NCBI RefSeq assembly: GCF_000208745.1
Contig: NC_030851.1
Location: 11,183,616-11,247,615 of the forward strand
Source: Theobroma cacao
Taxonomy: Eukaryota; Streptophyta; Magnoliopsida; Malvales; Malvaceae
Direction of reading: 5' to 3'
Length of the DNA: 64,000 bases
The notes beneath the pieces were generated by a model. The model saw only the letters and a program-made list of their open reading frames with translations, ran no database searches and had not been told where the DNA came from. Shown here piece by piece: positions 35,829 to 48,213 of the stretch; positions within the stretch are counted from its first letter, which is position 1; each line of letters begins with the position of its first letter. Position numbers and translations under genes: made by a program.

Positions 35829-37390
35829 CAACTTAAAAGTATATCCTATATCACACAATATCTCTTATTCTAAATTTTCTAGAGCTCACAGTGTGTTATT
35901 AGCAGCCATCTCTGCTGTCGATAAGCTTAAATCATTTTTCTAGGCAATCAAATTGCAACATTGGCGTGATGCTACAGAGAAAGAAATATCAGCATTAAAG
36001 GCGAACAACACTTGGATTCTTACATCTCTACCTCCAGGAAAGTGAGCCATACATTGTAAATGGGTGTACAAAATTGCATACAATCCAAATGGATTAGTGG
36101 AGCGTTATCTATGATATGTACAAAATTGCATACAATCCAATCAGATCAAAGAGGTAGACTTTCATGAGACTTTCACCTCGGTTGCAAAATTAGTCACTGT
36201 TCGTTGTCTTCTAGCAATTGCTTTAGTACGTCATTGGGTGTTGCATTAGTTGGATGTCAACAATGCATTTTTACATGGAGAATTGGAAGAAAAAGTCTAT
36301 ATGAAGATACCTCAGGGTTTTGCCCGAAAAAGGGAGCAACGAGTATGTAATCTCAAGTCTCTCTATGGACTTTGTCAAGCATCACAAAATTGGCATCAAA
36401 AGTTCACTAATTCTTTACTGGCTATTGGCTTCACACAATCTCATGTTGATCATTCTTCGTTTATAAGTTTTGCTAAAGAATCATTTGTTGCAGTGTTAAT
36501 ATATGTTGATGACATCATAATGATAGGGAATGACGCACTCAAAATCTCTCAATTAAAAACCCACTTGGATCATGAATTTCGCATCAAAGACTTGGGCAAG
36601 TTAAAATATTTTTTGAGAATTGAGGTAGCATGATCACCATATGATGTTGTCTTAAATCAATGGAAATATGTGCTTGACATATTAGTGAACAACGAACTTT
36701 CTGGTTGCAAACCCACAGCATCAACCATGGACCAACAGATCCAGATGTAGGATGGCTTTGTTTAGATCCAGGGCAATATAGGAGATTAATAGGCAGATTG
36801 TTATACCTTACCAGTACCCACCCTGATATTAGCTTTGCGTGTACTATGATACCTGAAAGGAGCACTAGGTCAAGGCTTGTTATTTCCTAGTCATAATCAA
36901 TTGACATTTCGAGCCTATTGTGATGTAGACTGGGTAGGTTGTCCAACAACACGAAAATCAACTACTGAGTAAATCATTATTCTTGGTTCGTTACCCATTT
37001 CGTAGAGATCCAAGAAACAATCAATAGTCTCTCGATCATTCTCAAAAGCATAAGATAGAGCCATGGCTACTACGGCAAGTGAGATTGTATGGCTTCTTAG
37101 GTTATTGGCTGATCTGTGCATTTCTTATCCAACACCAGTCCCACTCTTTTGTGATAATTAGGTTGCAATTCATATTGCAGCAAATCTGGTCTTTCATGAA
37201 TGCATTAAACATATTGAAATAGATTGTCACTTTATCGAACAGCACATTCAATCAAAGATTCTTATTCCAAGGCTAATTTCAACACGTTTTCAGTTGGTTG
37301 ACATTTCACCAAAGCTCTTGGACGAAATTGCTTTCATGATCTGTTGGCCAAGTTGGGCATTACAAATTTGCATGCTCCAACTTGAGGGAG
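35829..37390 (+). mobile_element. Copia element B, RT-RNase H 3' half, decayed
   Basis: A different Copia lineage starts again near the N-terminal RT region (LQHWRDATEKEISALKANNT at about 35955) and runs through LDVNNAFLHGELEEKVYMKI, VLIYVDDIIMIGNDALK (intact YVDD), PGQYRRLIGRLLYLTSTHPD and an RNase H with HIEIDCHFIEQHIQSKIL, to a tail NLHAPT and stop at about 37385. Many stops and frameshifts, and a small internal duplication at 36064/36117. Confidence 0.82.
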
Positions 37391-37635
37391 AGTAATGAAG
37401 GAGGTTTGACTTGAGATTTTATTCTCCCTAATTGCAGACAATAACCATGGACAACTTGATTACAATTAACTCCTAATTTCTTAGTCTATGTCATAACTAA
37501 TGCCTTCACTTTAGGCAGCCATTCATTGTAAATATTTCTTTCCTTTGTATTACCATCACAAATTGTATTTAAATACTGTATGCCTTGTCAATAAAATACA
37601 AGACAGAGTATTCAAATTCTTCAACTTTAACAGGT
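37391..37635 (+). repeat. Probable 3' LTR of Copia element B
   Basis: Directly after the pol stop comes a purine-rich 'tgagggagagtaatgaagg', then 240 bp with a TATA-like 'atttaaatactg', an AATAAAATAC signal and a tail 'tcaactttaaca'. The matching 5' LTR is absent from this window, so boundaries are approximate. Confidence 0.45.
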
Positions 37636-38134
37636 AGTTGGCCTTGAGAGATTTTTCCAACTTAAAAAAAAATAAAAAATCAAGGCTGGAGGCAGTATGA
37701 TCGGTAGTTAAGAGTGCAATTCAGACTTTCTCTATAAAGGTAAGGATTGTGGCACCGGTTATTATGCTCTGCTTCGGCCATATAACATATTATCTTACAC
37801 TTTCAAGCCTAGAAGTCATCTTTACTGAATCATGTACATCATGCCTAGGTACATCTTGGTAAATCTGATGAATTTTATAAAATTCTCCAATTCAGCACAA
37901 ACGACAGTTTTTCAAGGAAGTCCCGACGATTATCAGTACTTCATGGAGCATGACATTTACCTGTTACAAACTACTTATAAGCCAATCACTAAACCCGCTA
38001 GTAAATAATGTGCTGTAAGGTAAGGTACAGTGAGAATCTGACATGAATAAACAGAGCTTAAGTTTCGTAACCCTTACTGTATAATCCGATCTGCTCAATA
38101 GAACATCCCTTGATTCTTAACGTTTGAACTAGCA
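37636..38134. other. Intergenic/promoter of the lipid-transfer protein gene
   Basis: No ORF of note. A TATA-like 'tgtataatc' lies at about 38078, some 55 bp before the start codon. No other motif recognised. Confidence 0.4.
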
Positions 38135-38575
38135 ATGTCTCGTCTTCTTGCGTGTATAACATTTTTTGTCCTGATTTTTGGATCAGCTGTTACCGGAGAG
38201 TCCAACAACTGCTCAAAAGGAGCAAATTACTTCTTTCCATGCATAAATTATGTAGGCGGATTTTCACCTAAACCAGCTAAAGATTGTTGCAGTGGCCTTG
38301 AAGAACTCAATAAAATGGCAAAGGAAAAGGAGGGTCCTGAAAACATATGTCAGTGCATTGAAGACATGGCTTATGTAACGAACGTCCCATTCATTGCTTC
38401 TCGCGTCCAGTCTCTTCCTGAAGACTGTCATATTCACTTAAGCTTCCCAATTTCTATTAGCATGAATTGTTCCAGGTAACAACGGCCACCTCACTTACCC
38501 TCCTTTCCTTTGCTAACTCTCTGTCTGTTTAAGTAATCACAATTGAAAGAGTTGCTGTCATTCTGCAGGGTTTGA
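38135..38575 (+). CDS. Type I non-specific lipid-transfer protein (115 aa, two exons)
   Basis: Exons 38135-38475 and 38569-38575; the second exon supplies only the last base of Arg, a Val and the stop. A late intron of this kind is common in nsLTP genes. A 21-residue hydrophobic signal peptide (MSRLLACITFFVLIFGSAVTG) is followed by the eight-cysteine frame C-X9-C-X14-CC-X19-C-X-C-X23-C-X13-C, which fits type I spacing. Known for the family: small secreted four-helix proteins with a lipid-binding tunnel, in the cell wall or apoplast, linked to cuticle, defence or reproduction. Length fits a normal nsLTP precursor. Without the spliced end the frame would read a few residues into the intron. Its exact subfamily role is unknown. 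Confidence 0.9.
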
Positions 38576-41500
38576 TGTTGAGAAGATTTATGCAATGAAG
38601 AAGACCTCGATTGAGAAGGGAGATGTCATTAAGTGGTGCTTATAATTAAGAATGAGTCAGCTCTGTCCGAAAACAATATGCGTCTGTTAGGTTGAGCATG
38701 GTACCTTACTCAGTTACAAATACAGTAATACAGTAATTAGGTTGAGCATGGTGCCTTACTTTAGTCTCTCATTTTGCTTCAATTTTTCTACGAACAAATT
38801 CAACCTGATGTTATACAAGTATTGCACAAGGCCAACGTCAAGGAATCAAAACCCTACGCTCAGAAGTCATGTTTTCTTCATCTTTGTATCATCCTTTTAT
38901 GTTAAAGTTTGATTCTGTTTGGCGTGAGGGAATAAAAAAGACTACTTAGACTAGCATTTCTCATCAATTAATTAAAATATTTAAGAACTTTGAGACGAAA
39001 GCGGCCTATCATTAGACCAATTCAGTTCGGCCCAATAGCAATGAAAGAAGGAAAGTAGGAAAGAGGCGGGGCTTTCATATATATTAATCTAGATCTTGCA
39101 GCTAATCAGGGGATGATTTGCTTATCTGATATAGAAGCATTTCTTGTAATTAGATTGTGCATAATCGAGATTAATACAAATTCTCTCAATTCAATCCCCA
39201 TTTCTTGCTTCTGAAATGGTATTTTACATAGAACATACTATTATAGACTCCAAATTTAATCAGAGGTATGCATTTTGGCTCTCCATGTTTAATTCCATGT
39301 TGTTGAACCTTGTTGCTTTTAATATTCAACTGACAACTTTGGGAAAATTTTTTTAAACAAGGTAGCAAGACATTGATTTATGGAATAACCAGGTTCAACT
39401 TTAAATGGATTGTTCATGTTGCATAATTAGGCATTTGCACAGTCGTCAAGCTAAGTTAGATTAGCAAATGACCATGCTAGCCACGTGAGAAGGCAGTTCA
39501 TGCTTCTTTATTACTGATATATCCACAAATTGTAGCAAACAGGGTCTCGAGCCATTGTGGCTCCGCAAAATTTCCATTGGTTAAGGTGCTCTGCTTCAAT
39601 TAACAAAGCTAAGATTTCTATGATCTGTTATATCTGCTCACCAGAATGTAAACCATATGTATTTGCCATCCATCAGGAAGTAATCAATTATTGATGTTTC
39701 AAAACCTTTTTAAGATGAAAAAATTGCTGCATGATCTGTTTGACTAGAACCAGCAATCTTTACTTTTCCATGTGCGCGATATTGGATATGGAAGTTTTAA
39801 GTTTTGACGGTACCTAATATTCCAACCCACAGTCCAGCTTGGACACCAAATCAGGAAATGTGCAATTGAAAGTTGAAACCTTCACGTGAAAAATTTTTCC
39901 CAAAATTGAGCTTTCTTGAATTCTTTCCAGAGGAGCAATTTTGCCTGAGCCATTGATGCTTGCCCTTGGCTGCTTCAATATAAACTTGTTTCCCAAAAGA
40001 AAATGGATTGGTATTGCTTTATGACCTGCTCCAAATGATTACAAACAAGAAAAACAATCTTTTTTTGGTACAAAAACAAGCTAATCTTTGATTGCTTGCA
40101 AGAAACTGCTAGCCACAAGGAGAAAATCCCAGCTTAATCAGTAAACGAACTAGTCTATATATGGTTCAGATGAAAGAATCCTTGTATATGCACATTAAAA
40201 CTATATTAAATGTCTGCGTCATAGTCTGGACTTTGGAGAGACATCCACATCAACTAAATTTATATTAAAAAGAAAAAGGAACTAGTACCATGCTCTTTGC
40301 AAAATAAAACATTAACCCTAGTCTTCATATTCACAGTAAACTCAATAATTATAATAGTATTATACTATATCAAAACCAGAAAAGCAATAAAAGCATGCAT
40401 GCATATGTATATGTAGGATCAACTGTGTTTTGTTGGATTGGACGTATCTGTGGGCATATCATTTAGTTGAAAATGACATCACTAGTCCATTTGTTGTGGC
40501 ATGATCTCAAAGCACGATCGCTGCGTCTGAATTGTATCATTCCAAAGTGATGATTTTCATTCCCCGTGCATGTACAGGCTGCCTGGGCCTGCCTTACGTC
40601 TCCTTTTGTTTTAATTTTATGTCCAAGTAGCAAACCCTTTCTTCCTTATTCCCTCCATTTCACTGACCTTTTCTTAAATAGAACTAACTCTTTGTTCCTA
40701 CCTTAATAAAAATTTTGCAACTCAAATTCAAAATTTCCAACTTTTCAATCACTCCCTGCGAACTCAAGTGACATTAAACTTTGACGTAATTGAATATTGT
40801 GCTATTTTTTTTCAATACTTTTGCGTGCAATTCAAAATACTTAATGCAAACATAAAAAAAAAAAAAATTAATGTTTATATCATGTGTTTCACTTTGAAAA
40901 GAAATGGAATAAGTTCTGAATTTATAAATTAAAGCTTTTTTAAGATTTAAAGTGTGAACTTATGACAAGTGATATCAAAATTTACTTAATTTTCGTTAAT
41001 ATAAAATTTTCGATAAGAAGTGAAAGGGTTTATACAACAAAATGTCTCGAATTTTATATTAAAAAGAGAAAAACAAATTTTTAATTTGTAAACAAAAACT
41101 TTATATATTTTTTTAGAGTCGAAAGTTTGAAAACGTGACATTTATCCCTAACAATAAATTTGAGAAAACAAAGGCACCAAACTGAAAGACCTTCCTCAAT
41201 TAATTTGGGATGGGAAAAGGAAAGGGATATGTTTTCTAAACAATAAAGAAAAGAAAAAAGATGAAAGGAGAAGTATAAATAAAGGGGCAAACCACTTGCC
41301 CCAAACTGACCAAGTTTGACTAGACCCTCTCAAACACGAAAGCTTTCCAATAAAACCTGAAAACGTTTCAAGAAAAGAGAATTGAGATCCAGCTACCAGC
41401 TAGAATACATATTTACATTTTTCTACGGAAACTAAAGCCCAACAATGACGGGGCAGACAGCGAGGTAGCCGAGAATAAGAAAGCAGAGAAAAGAAAAATC

Positions 41501-41630
41501 AATTTAATATTAAAAAGTAGAAATTAAATATGTCAAGAAAAGTCGTCGGCAAGAACGCGTTCATTTCAAAACACGCGGGGGCCGAAATGCTAAACTCACA
41601 CGTAGGTCACTTATTCACCGGTCAACTCTC
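38576..41630. other. 3' UTR and long intergenic stretch
   Basis: The first few hundred bases probably hold the nsLTP 3' UTR (two near-identical 'gttgagcatggt(a/g)cctta' segments occur at 38691 and 38741). The rest to 41.6 kb is AT-rich and shows no gene, RNA or clear transposon. Readings near 39186-39368 and 39814-39996 on the minus strand have no recognisable features. Confidence 0.5.
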
Positions 41631-41639
41631 CTCCCTCCC

Positions 41640-41652
41640 TCTTTATATAACT
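41640..41652 (+). promoter_or_regulatory. TATA box of the PP2C gene
   Basis: CTTTATATAACTG lies about 160 bp upstream of the start codon, followed by a T/CT-rich leader (41653-41690) typical of plant 5' UTRs. Confidence 0.5.
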
Positions 41653-41805
41653 GCTTTTTTTTTTTCTCTCTCTCTCCGAAGCTTTTCTTTTTCTGAATCA
41701 ATTCCTGATCTTCTGTTTTTTTCTAGTTTTTTTTATTTGAAATTTCAGTGTAAAAAAAAAAAATTTTTTTGGTGCTGTAGTGCGGTGAAATAAAACAGCA
41801 ACACC

Positions 41806-44800
41806 ATGCATGGAAAAGAGATTCTTCACAAAATGAAGGTCAGTGGAAACTTGAAAATTATAGCTTTTTTCCCTTAATCTTTGATGTAATGGTTTTTTAA
41901 ATGGGTTTCGTTTCCTTTGACTTGTTGCTGTGTTTTTGCTTTTTATCCTGCATTTGGTGTAAGAGTTAATGCATAAAAGCAGAGTATCCTTTTTGGTGTT
42001 GCAGTAGTTGTTCTTTATTGACTAATGAGTTCAAGATTGTAATCTTAATGGGTTTTTTTTTTTTGATAAGTTGGGGCAATAGCTGAATTGGGTTATGCTC
42101 AATTTCAAAGGATTGTTCTTACATTAAATATTTTTTTTTAAATTAAATCCTAAGCAAACTTAGAAAAAAAAAAACTGTATGAGCTGTTTTTGGATTGAAA
42201 ACGAGATTGGTGCCTAAAAATGTTGTGTATTGATAAGTAATAGTGCGAAAGTTTCTTCTTGACATGGGAAATGCTCAATTTCATTATAATTGTAGATTGA
42301 AAGTAAAGGGATTAAGTAAATTTGGCATTCTAAGGAGGATTGTTCATTTTTGTTTGGATCATATCATCAAAGTTGTTGCAAGTCGTAGGATGCTGTAGCT
42401 TGAGTATATTGTATGTTTATCAAGATGGTAGTGAATCAAAACAAGCTAATGAGAGTAATAAATCTCCAATAACTGTGATGGAACCATCATTGGTGGAACC
42501 CTCAATATTGCCCTTGGCATGGAAGACATTTGCCATCTTATATGAAAACCTTTTCACTGCTGCTCTTTCTGTTATGAAGGAAACTGCTGCCTGAGAGAAA
42601 TCTATTGTTGGCTTTTGTGAAATGCTCATATATGCATATGACACGTGTGTGTGTGTAATCCTAGGCCAATCAAATGATCCAGGATCCAAGTCCAGCCATT
42701 TTCAGTTCCTAGTGACACTTGGATTGGATAAAACATTTAACCTTCCTTTGTCTCGTGCTCAGCCACAAGACTAGTATCTTTTTGTTACATCTGTCATGCA
42801 AATTAGTTAATGGCATCTGAAACTCAATCTAGCACTTTTTCTTGAGCTTCTTTATGTTCCTCCATATCCAAGGGGAGACATTTGTTTTTGTTTCTTGAAA
42901 GTGGGATCTACTTTAATTATTACCTGCAATCTTGTTCTCCCATTATGCTTCTCTGGATGGAAATGTCCATGCTGCTCGCAAATAATTTATTGCTTAATCT
43001 ATGTTGTGAACAAGGTACAGAGTTTTCCTTTCATGTGTAAACCAAAAATATCTAGCGTGACAACAGTAAGATTGTACCATAAATTTGCTGATTAGTTTAT
43101 TTTGGTCCTGAATCAACCAGACTGATATTAGTCATAAATACATAGTAGTGAATCTGAACTTTTTGTTTTTATTTTTTGATTTTACAATATTGTCTTATTG
43201 TTGCATTATGTCTTCTGTGAAAGAAGGCTTATCAATCCAGATGATTCCTTGCTTAGTTTCTAAGAGACCATTTTGGATTCATGGAATTTATGGCACTAGA
43301 GCACAGTCATATTGTAGAAGAATAGAATATATTTTTTGTTCAAATTAAATTACATACAAAATTAAGAGCTGAAGATATGGTGAAATAAATTGGCACTTGC
43401 AATGAAAGCTTGACTTACTTGAAATCAAATCTTGACGTGTCAAGTCTCCAAGCATAGTTAAATCTTGACCGGACGTCTCATCTTTGTCTTGGTTTAGATT
43501 AATGCATGGTAAAATCTGTAACAGATCATTGTGAGTGGAATTCCTAGCCTGAAGTTTCCTTTTAAAGAACTGTGTTCAGGTAAAAGTTTTTTATGTGGTT
43601 TAACTGGGTTGTGTTCTTTTCAGTTGAAGGCTGGGCTATTTTCATCTGGGGCTGACACAGGGAAAGGGAAAAGCAAAATGTCAAAGCACATTACGCACGG
43701 TTTTCATTGCATGAAGGGAAAATCAAATCATGACATGGAAGATTACGTAGTTTCTGAATTTAAGAAAAAAGATGATAGTGAGTTAGGTTTATTTGCAATC
43801 TTTGATGGACATTTGGGCCATGATGTTGCAAAGTACTTGCAAGTGCATCTGTTTGATAACATCTTGAAAGAGGTAGACATTAGTTTGATGCCCAACATAT
43901 GATTCTTTTGCAGCCCTTAGATTTATTACTTCTTTCTGCAATTTTCTAGCTATTTAAATCCACAGGATCCCCTATTTAATGTGTGTTTCTTAATCATAAG
44001 CAGCATGACTTTTGGACCGAAATGGAGGATGCAATAAGAAGAGCTTATCACTCAACGGATGCTGAAATATTGGATAAAGCAAGGCTTCTAGGAAGAGGAG
44101 GGTCAACAGCTGTGACAGCAATACTTATCAACGGTCAGAAACTGGTAGTAGCAAATGTAGGAGATTCTCGGGCAGTTATATGCAAGAATGGTGTGGCAGA
44201 ACAACTATCAGTTGATCATGAGCCAAGCAAGGAGAAGAGAATGATTGAGAGCCGTGGCGGTTTTGTATCTAACCTTCCAGGTAGCTAGAACTGTATAATA
44301 GCGTTTCCACTTTCACATGCAAAAGAAAGTTAATTTTGATGGCTTGAAGTTTCTGGTGCATGTTTTGTTAGACACGTAACAAAGAAAACTACAGAATGTA
44401 ACTACTAATTGGACTTGGGGATAATCTATCCTGCTTAAACATTGCTTTTATTATTGCAAAATGGGAAATTTTAATTAAAGTAATATATCAACTATCAGGT
44501 GTTGTTAAACGTATTATATGCTATATGAACTCCAACTGGCTTGTCCGGTATCTGGAAATTGGAAATAACATGTATTATCTGATGCTCACAGGGGATGTTC
44601 CACGTGTTGATGGGCAGCTGGCTGTAGCAAGGGCATTTGGTGATAAGAGTTTGAAGTTACACCTTAGCTCAGAACCTGACGTGACAGCGGTGCCGATTGG
44701 TGATGATGTAGAGTTCATTATTCTGGCCAGTGATGGGATATGGAAGGTTATCTGCTTTTCAATTCTAGTTTCCCTATAAGGGAATCAGAGTTACTTAACT

Positions 44801-45032
44801 GCTTGTTCTTTATTTTCAACTCTTAATTTGTCTTATTCAAGTTTTAATGTAATTGAGTTTCTAAATTTCTCATCTTTATCCAATATCTCGGCAGGTAATG
44901 TCAAACCAAGAAGCAGTGGACACTATCAAAAACATAAAGGATGCTCAATCAGCAGCAAAGCTCTTGATAGAGGCAGCAGTTTCTAAGAAGAGCAAAGATG
45001 ACATCTCTTGCATTGTTGTAAGGTTCCATTGA
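41806..45032 (+). CDS. Protein phosphatase 2C, PPM family (283 aa, five exons)
   Basis: Exons 41806-41838, 43624-43872, 44004-44280, 44592-44746, 44895-45032; GT-AG junctions and all phases close at 283 aa. The first exon is only 11 codons (MHGKEILHKMK) and is followed by a 1.8-kb intron. PP2C motifs in order: NHDMEDYVVSEF, FAIFDGHLGHD (metal-binding DGH), GRGGSTAVTAI, VVANVGDSRAVIC, SVDHEPSKEKRMIESRGG, VARAFGDKSL, IILASDGIWKV and SKDDISCIVVRF (last metal-binding Asp). All catalytic residues seem kept. Short length without an N-terminal extension, and the KMSKHITHGFH start, fit plant clade F small PP2Cs (relatives of PIA1). Known reaction: Mg/Mn-dependent Ser/Thr dephosphorylation; substrates are not inferable from sequence. 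Confidence 0.94.
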
Positions 45033-46900
45033 GATTTCTTTGGATAAGTACCATACTTCTCCCCAATTAAATGGAGAAAATTAATAGCTGAATATGTGTA
45101 TACCATGCAAAGTTTTTTGCCCTCTATATAGCCTTGGTGATTGTTTAAGTCTGCTACAAAACTGTTGCATGTAAAATTAACCGAAGATTTTAGAAATGAT
45201 TACTTAAATTGCCTGAATTTCATTTTGATTTCTTAATGATTCTCATAGTGGGATGCTGCCCTGATTTCAATGCTGTGGGGAAATAGGATCATCCATGCAC
45301 TGAATTTGATCACTTTTCTTGAACTGCTGTTCAAGACTTATCAAAATTGTAGGATATGGATAAAATATGAGATAATTCTGAAGGCATTGTATAATCTATT
45401 TTACTTTGGCAACGTTTTTCAAATGGGTTTGTGCAAATTCCGTGGAAGCCTTATATAATAGGTGCATGGTTCAATGCTACACCTTTCTTCAAGGTCCCCG
45501 TTGGTTGATTTAGCTATTAAGAGCTTGAGAGCTGTTTGGACGATCCAAGGATAAGGCTGATAAGTCGAACACTTCACTTTCAAAGAGTTATTTAGTTAAC
45601 TGGATTTGCTACTCAAGCCTTCCCTACAAAAGACCCCATATCTACCAAAACAAAATAAAAGATATAGGACTTGTGGTATTTGTATACATGTATTCCTAGT
45701 CTCTTATATATAGTCTATATACATAATAGCTAAAATTCTATCAGGCAGAGGCAGGGAGTACTGAAAATTCTCAGATGTGTTGGGCACTTGACATTTACTC
45801 AGCAGTATCAGCTTAGGTTAAATTTAGGCAAATCTATACTTTCTGAACGCTTAACAGACCCGTCAGAGTTTTGTTAAGGATGCTGACAATTATGTGATGG
45901 CGTCCATGTCCAAGATTCATCTTATCTCGTCACTTTTTATGCAATTATCAAGTAGCAAAAATTATCCTTCTCTGGGCAATCTGTGGAGCTGCTTCTTGCC
46001 TGGACCCTGGAATAGCAAAAGAGACAGTTAAATGACAGACATCCTGAGAATTGTAGACTATGGCACGGCTGGTCTAATTGCCAGATTTGGGCCTGGCCCT
46101 TGTCTTAGCTTCAAAACCGGTGACCAGATTTCTGGTCCGAGAAACTCCTGGTCTATAATAGGAGAAATGCCCAATTAAATATTGTAATGTTCACCATATC
46201 TTCAAGTTAAAAGCATACAAGGAAATAGAACATGTCTTTGACGGGTTAAATGTATCCGAGTATCTTTCTTTTCAGAGGAATATAAGAGGCCTTTTGCGCT
46301 GCCATAAAGCTTTCTATTATGCCTCTTTGTTTTGATTGAGAAGGAGAATATTTGAGTCCAAAACGTAGGACTTTCTGGGCTCTAGATCGATTTACATCAC
46401 CACCCAGCAATAAAAAGTAAAGCCTCGGTCTCAAACTTCAATGCCTGTGCGCTTGCTTTTTTCCGCTGAATATAAAAAAGGGGTTTTAAGGGATATTTAT
46501 CTCTGGAAAGCTAAACTTGAGATCTGTACCAAACTAACCATAAATTCTCCACCTCATGGTTGCACGACTACAAGGCAAGACACATGGTCCATCAATGACA
46601 AGTGTAGATAACAAAAAGGCAGTAAGGGGTTAAATTTCAAGGTAATTCAATTAATGCCACTTGTTAGGCTCTTCGATCCCAAAATTCCAAAACCATCACG
46701 ATCATGTCAGCTCATCAAAACCCCCAAAAAACGTGAAATCCAAAGCCCTCTCAGATTTCTCAATACTAAGCGAGCACATAGCAAGATCTTGCGTGCTGTG
46801 CATTGTGAAGCTGCCACATACGCCTTTTTGCATGCTGATCCCTAATGCTATGCAGCCACGCATCTCCTGACCCATACCTTTACCTCCATCCTTGTCACTC
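45033..46900. other. PP2C 3' UTR and intergenic stretch
   Basis: The 3' UTR likely extends a few hundred bases. Several short readings exist but none shows a domain, signal peptide or credible splice structure. The last 250 bp enter the TZF promoter and become C-rich. Confidence 0.5.
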
Positions 46901-46908
46901 CCCTCCAC

Positions 46909-46979
46909 CCCCCCCCCCCCCCCCCCNNNNNNNNNNNNNNNNNNNNNNNNNNNNNNNNCCCCCCCCCCCCCCCCCCCCC
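46909..46979. other. Poly-C run with a 32-N assembly gap
   Basis: C-run, then Ns at 46927-46958, then another C-run. It lies upstream of the TZF gene, so promoter spacing is uncertain here. Confidence 0.95.
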
Positions 46980-46995
46980 TCCTCTTTAATCCGCC

Positions 46996-47007
46996 CCTAT
47001 ATATCTT
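46996..47007 (+). promoter_or_regulatory. TATA box of the TZF gene
   Basis: CCTATATATCTTAG about 115 bp upstream of the ATG, with CT-rich leader sequence after it. Confidence 0.5.
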
Positions 47008-47115
47008 AGTCCCCTCCCAAGCCCTTTTGTTCCCTTATCACTCAACACTTCCTTCATGCCCTCCCCCGTCAATAAACATCCACACTATTAGAACATTCCC
47101 CCAGATCAAGAAAAG

Positions 47116-48213
47116 ATGAGCACCGCTTGCGCTGAGCAACACAAGTTCCAGCCTTCTCACCCGCAGTTACCTTTCAAAGACATTGAGATTCCTCCAAGGA
47201 AACTCCTCCTTTCTCACAATCACTTCCAAGAAAACGCCACCATGCAAATTCCCTTCGAAGCCAGCCTTCAGCAATATCTCCCTTCCAACAGGAATAACGC
47301 TGAAGATGAAGGCAATGACGCTGATCGCTATACTACTGACCATTTCCGCATGTATGAATTCAAGGTAAGAAGGTGCACCAGGAGCAGGAGCCACGATTGG
47401 ACTGATTGTCCCTTTGCTCATCCTAACGAGAAAGCCCGCCGCCGTGACCCCCGCCGCTTCCGTTACTCCTCCACCGTCTGCTCTGACTTCCGCCGTGGTG
47501 GTGGTTGCCCTCGTGGGGATGACTGTGACTTCGCTCATGGGGTATTCGAGTGCTGGCTACACCCTACCCGCTACAGAACCGAAGCTTGCAAGGATGGCAA
47601 AAATTGCAAGCGCAAGATTTGTTTTTTCGCTCACTCATCTCGTGAGCTTCGTCTGTTGCCCGATGGATCTCCAAAGTACAAGAATTCAGGTTCTTGCAGC
47701 TCTTCCCCAATGAACAAGAATGACCATTGCTGCTTGTTTTGTCACTCTGTTACCTCTTCTCCTACGAGTACTCTGTTAGGTTTGTCTCATTTATCAAGAT
47801 CACCATCTTTGTCACCGCCTTTGTCGCCTGTCAAGCAGCGAGCATCTTTAAATGGGTTTTCACCAGTTTCCAGATACGGTGATCGTTTGAGTAAGTTTGG
47901 AACTGAAATGATGAGTTACAAGGATGCGTTTAACGAGCTGATGAGTTCTTTGGAGACCATGAATTTCTGTGAAGTCTCTTCACCTGTGGCTGGTGTAAAC
48001 AACCTGAACGCAAACATATCATGGCTTGATGCTTCCTTCAACGGGGAAGATCAGCAACAGTTTGTTCTATCTCCTTCCAGGCCAAGCCCTTCTGAGTCTG
48101 GAGAATATTTTGGTGCAACCAAAGAAATTGGAGGTTATGAGAATCTCAATGAAAACGGCGTGGCAACTGATCCTGATCCTGATCTTGGGTGGGTCAATGA
48201 GTTGTTGATGTAG
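47116..48213 (+). CDS. Plant RR-type tandem CCCH zinc-finger protein (365 aa, intronless)
   Basis: Single-exon ORF from ATG 47116. An arginine-rich RR domain ([20 protein letters not shown], residues 80-99, then [16 protein letters not shown]) precedes the tandem fingers. Finger 1 is C-X8-C-X5-C-X3-H (Cys122-His141), a 16-residue spacer follows ([16 protein letters not shown]), and finger 2 is C-X5-C-X4-C-X3-H (Cys158-His173). The C-terminus is serine-rich and ends WVNELLM as in AtTZF1-3 relatives. Known for the family: RNA binding at AU-rich elements, mRNA decay, processing-body and stress-granule localisation, ABA/GA and stress responses. First-finger spacing X8 instead of the more usual X7 is seen in some members. 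The intronless structure is normal for this group. The local coding sequence is more GC-rich than its surroundings. Confidence 0.93.
   Translation: MSTACAEQHKFQPSHPQLPFKDIEIPPRKLLLSHNHFQENATMQIPFEASLQQYLPSNRNNAEDEGNDADRYTTDHFRMYEFKVRRCTRSRSHDWTDCPFAHPNEKARRRDPRRFRYSSTVCSDFRRGGGCPRGDDCDFAHGVFECWLHPTRYRTEACKDGKNCKRKICFFAHSSRELRLLPDGSPKYKNSGSCSSSPMNKNDHCCLFCHSVTSSPTSTLLGLSHLSRSPSLSPPLSPVKQRASLNGFSPVSRYGDRLSKFGTEMMSYKDAFNELMSSLETMNFCEVSSPVAGVNNLNANISWLDASFNGEDQQQFVLSPSRPSPSESGEYFGATKEIGGYENLNENGVATDPDPDLGWVNELLM

Noticed and set aside
42420..42689. 89-residue minus-strand ORF in PP2C intron 1
   Set aside because: No domain, no splice logic and no signal; treated as chance.
46892..47119. ORF crossing the N gap upstream of TZF
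   Set aside because: It contains undetermined residues, is a poly-proline reading of the C-run and has no support.
47167..47538. 123-residue minus-strand ORF over the TZF gene
   Set aside because: It is antisense to a clearly coding, GC-richer exon and shows no domain; an artefact of codon bias.
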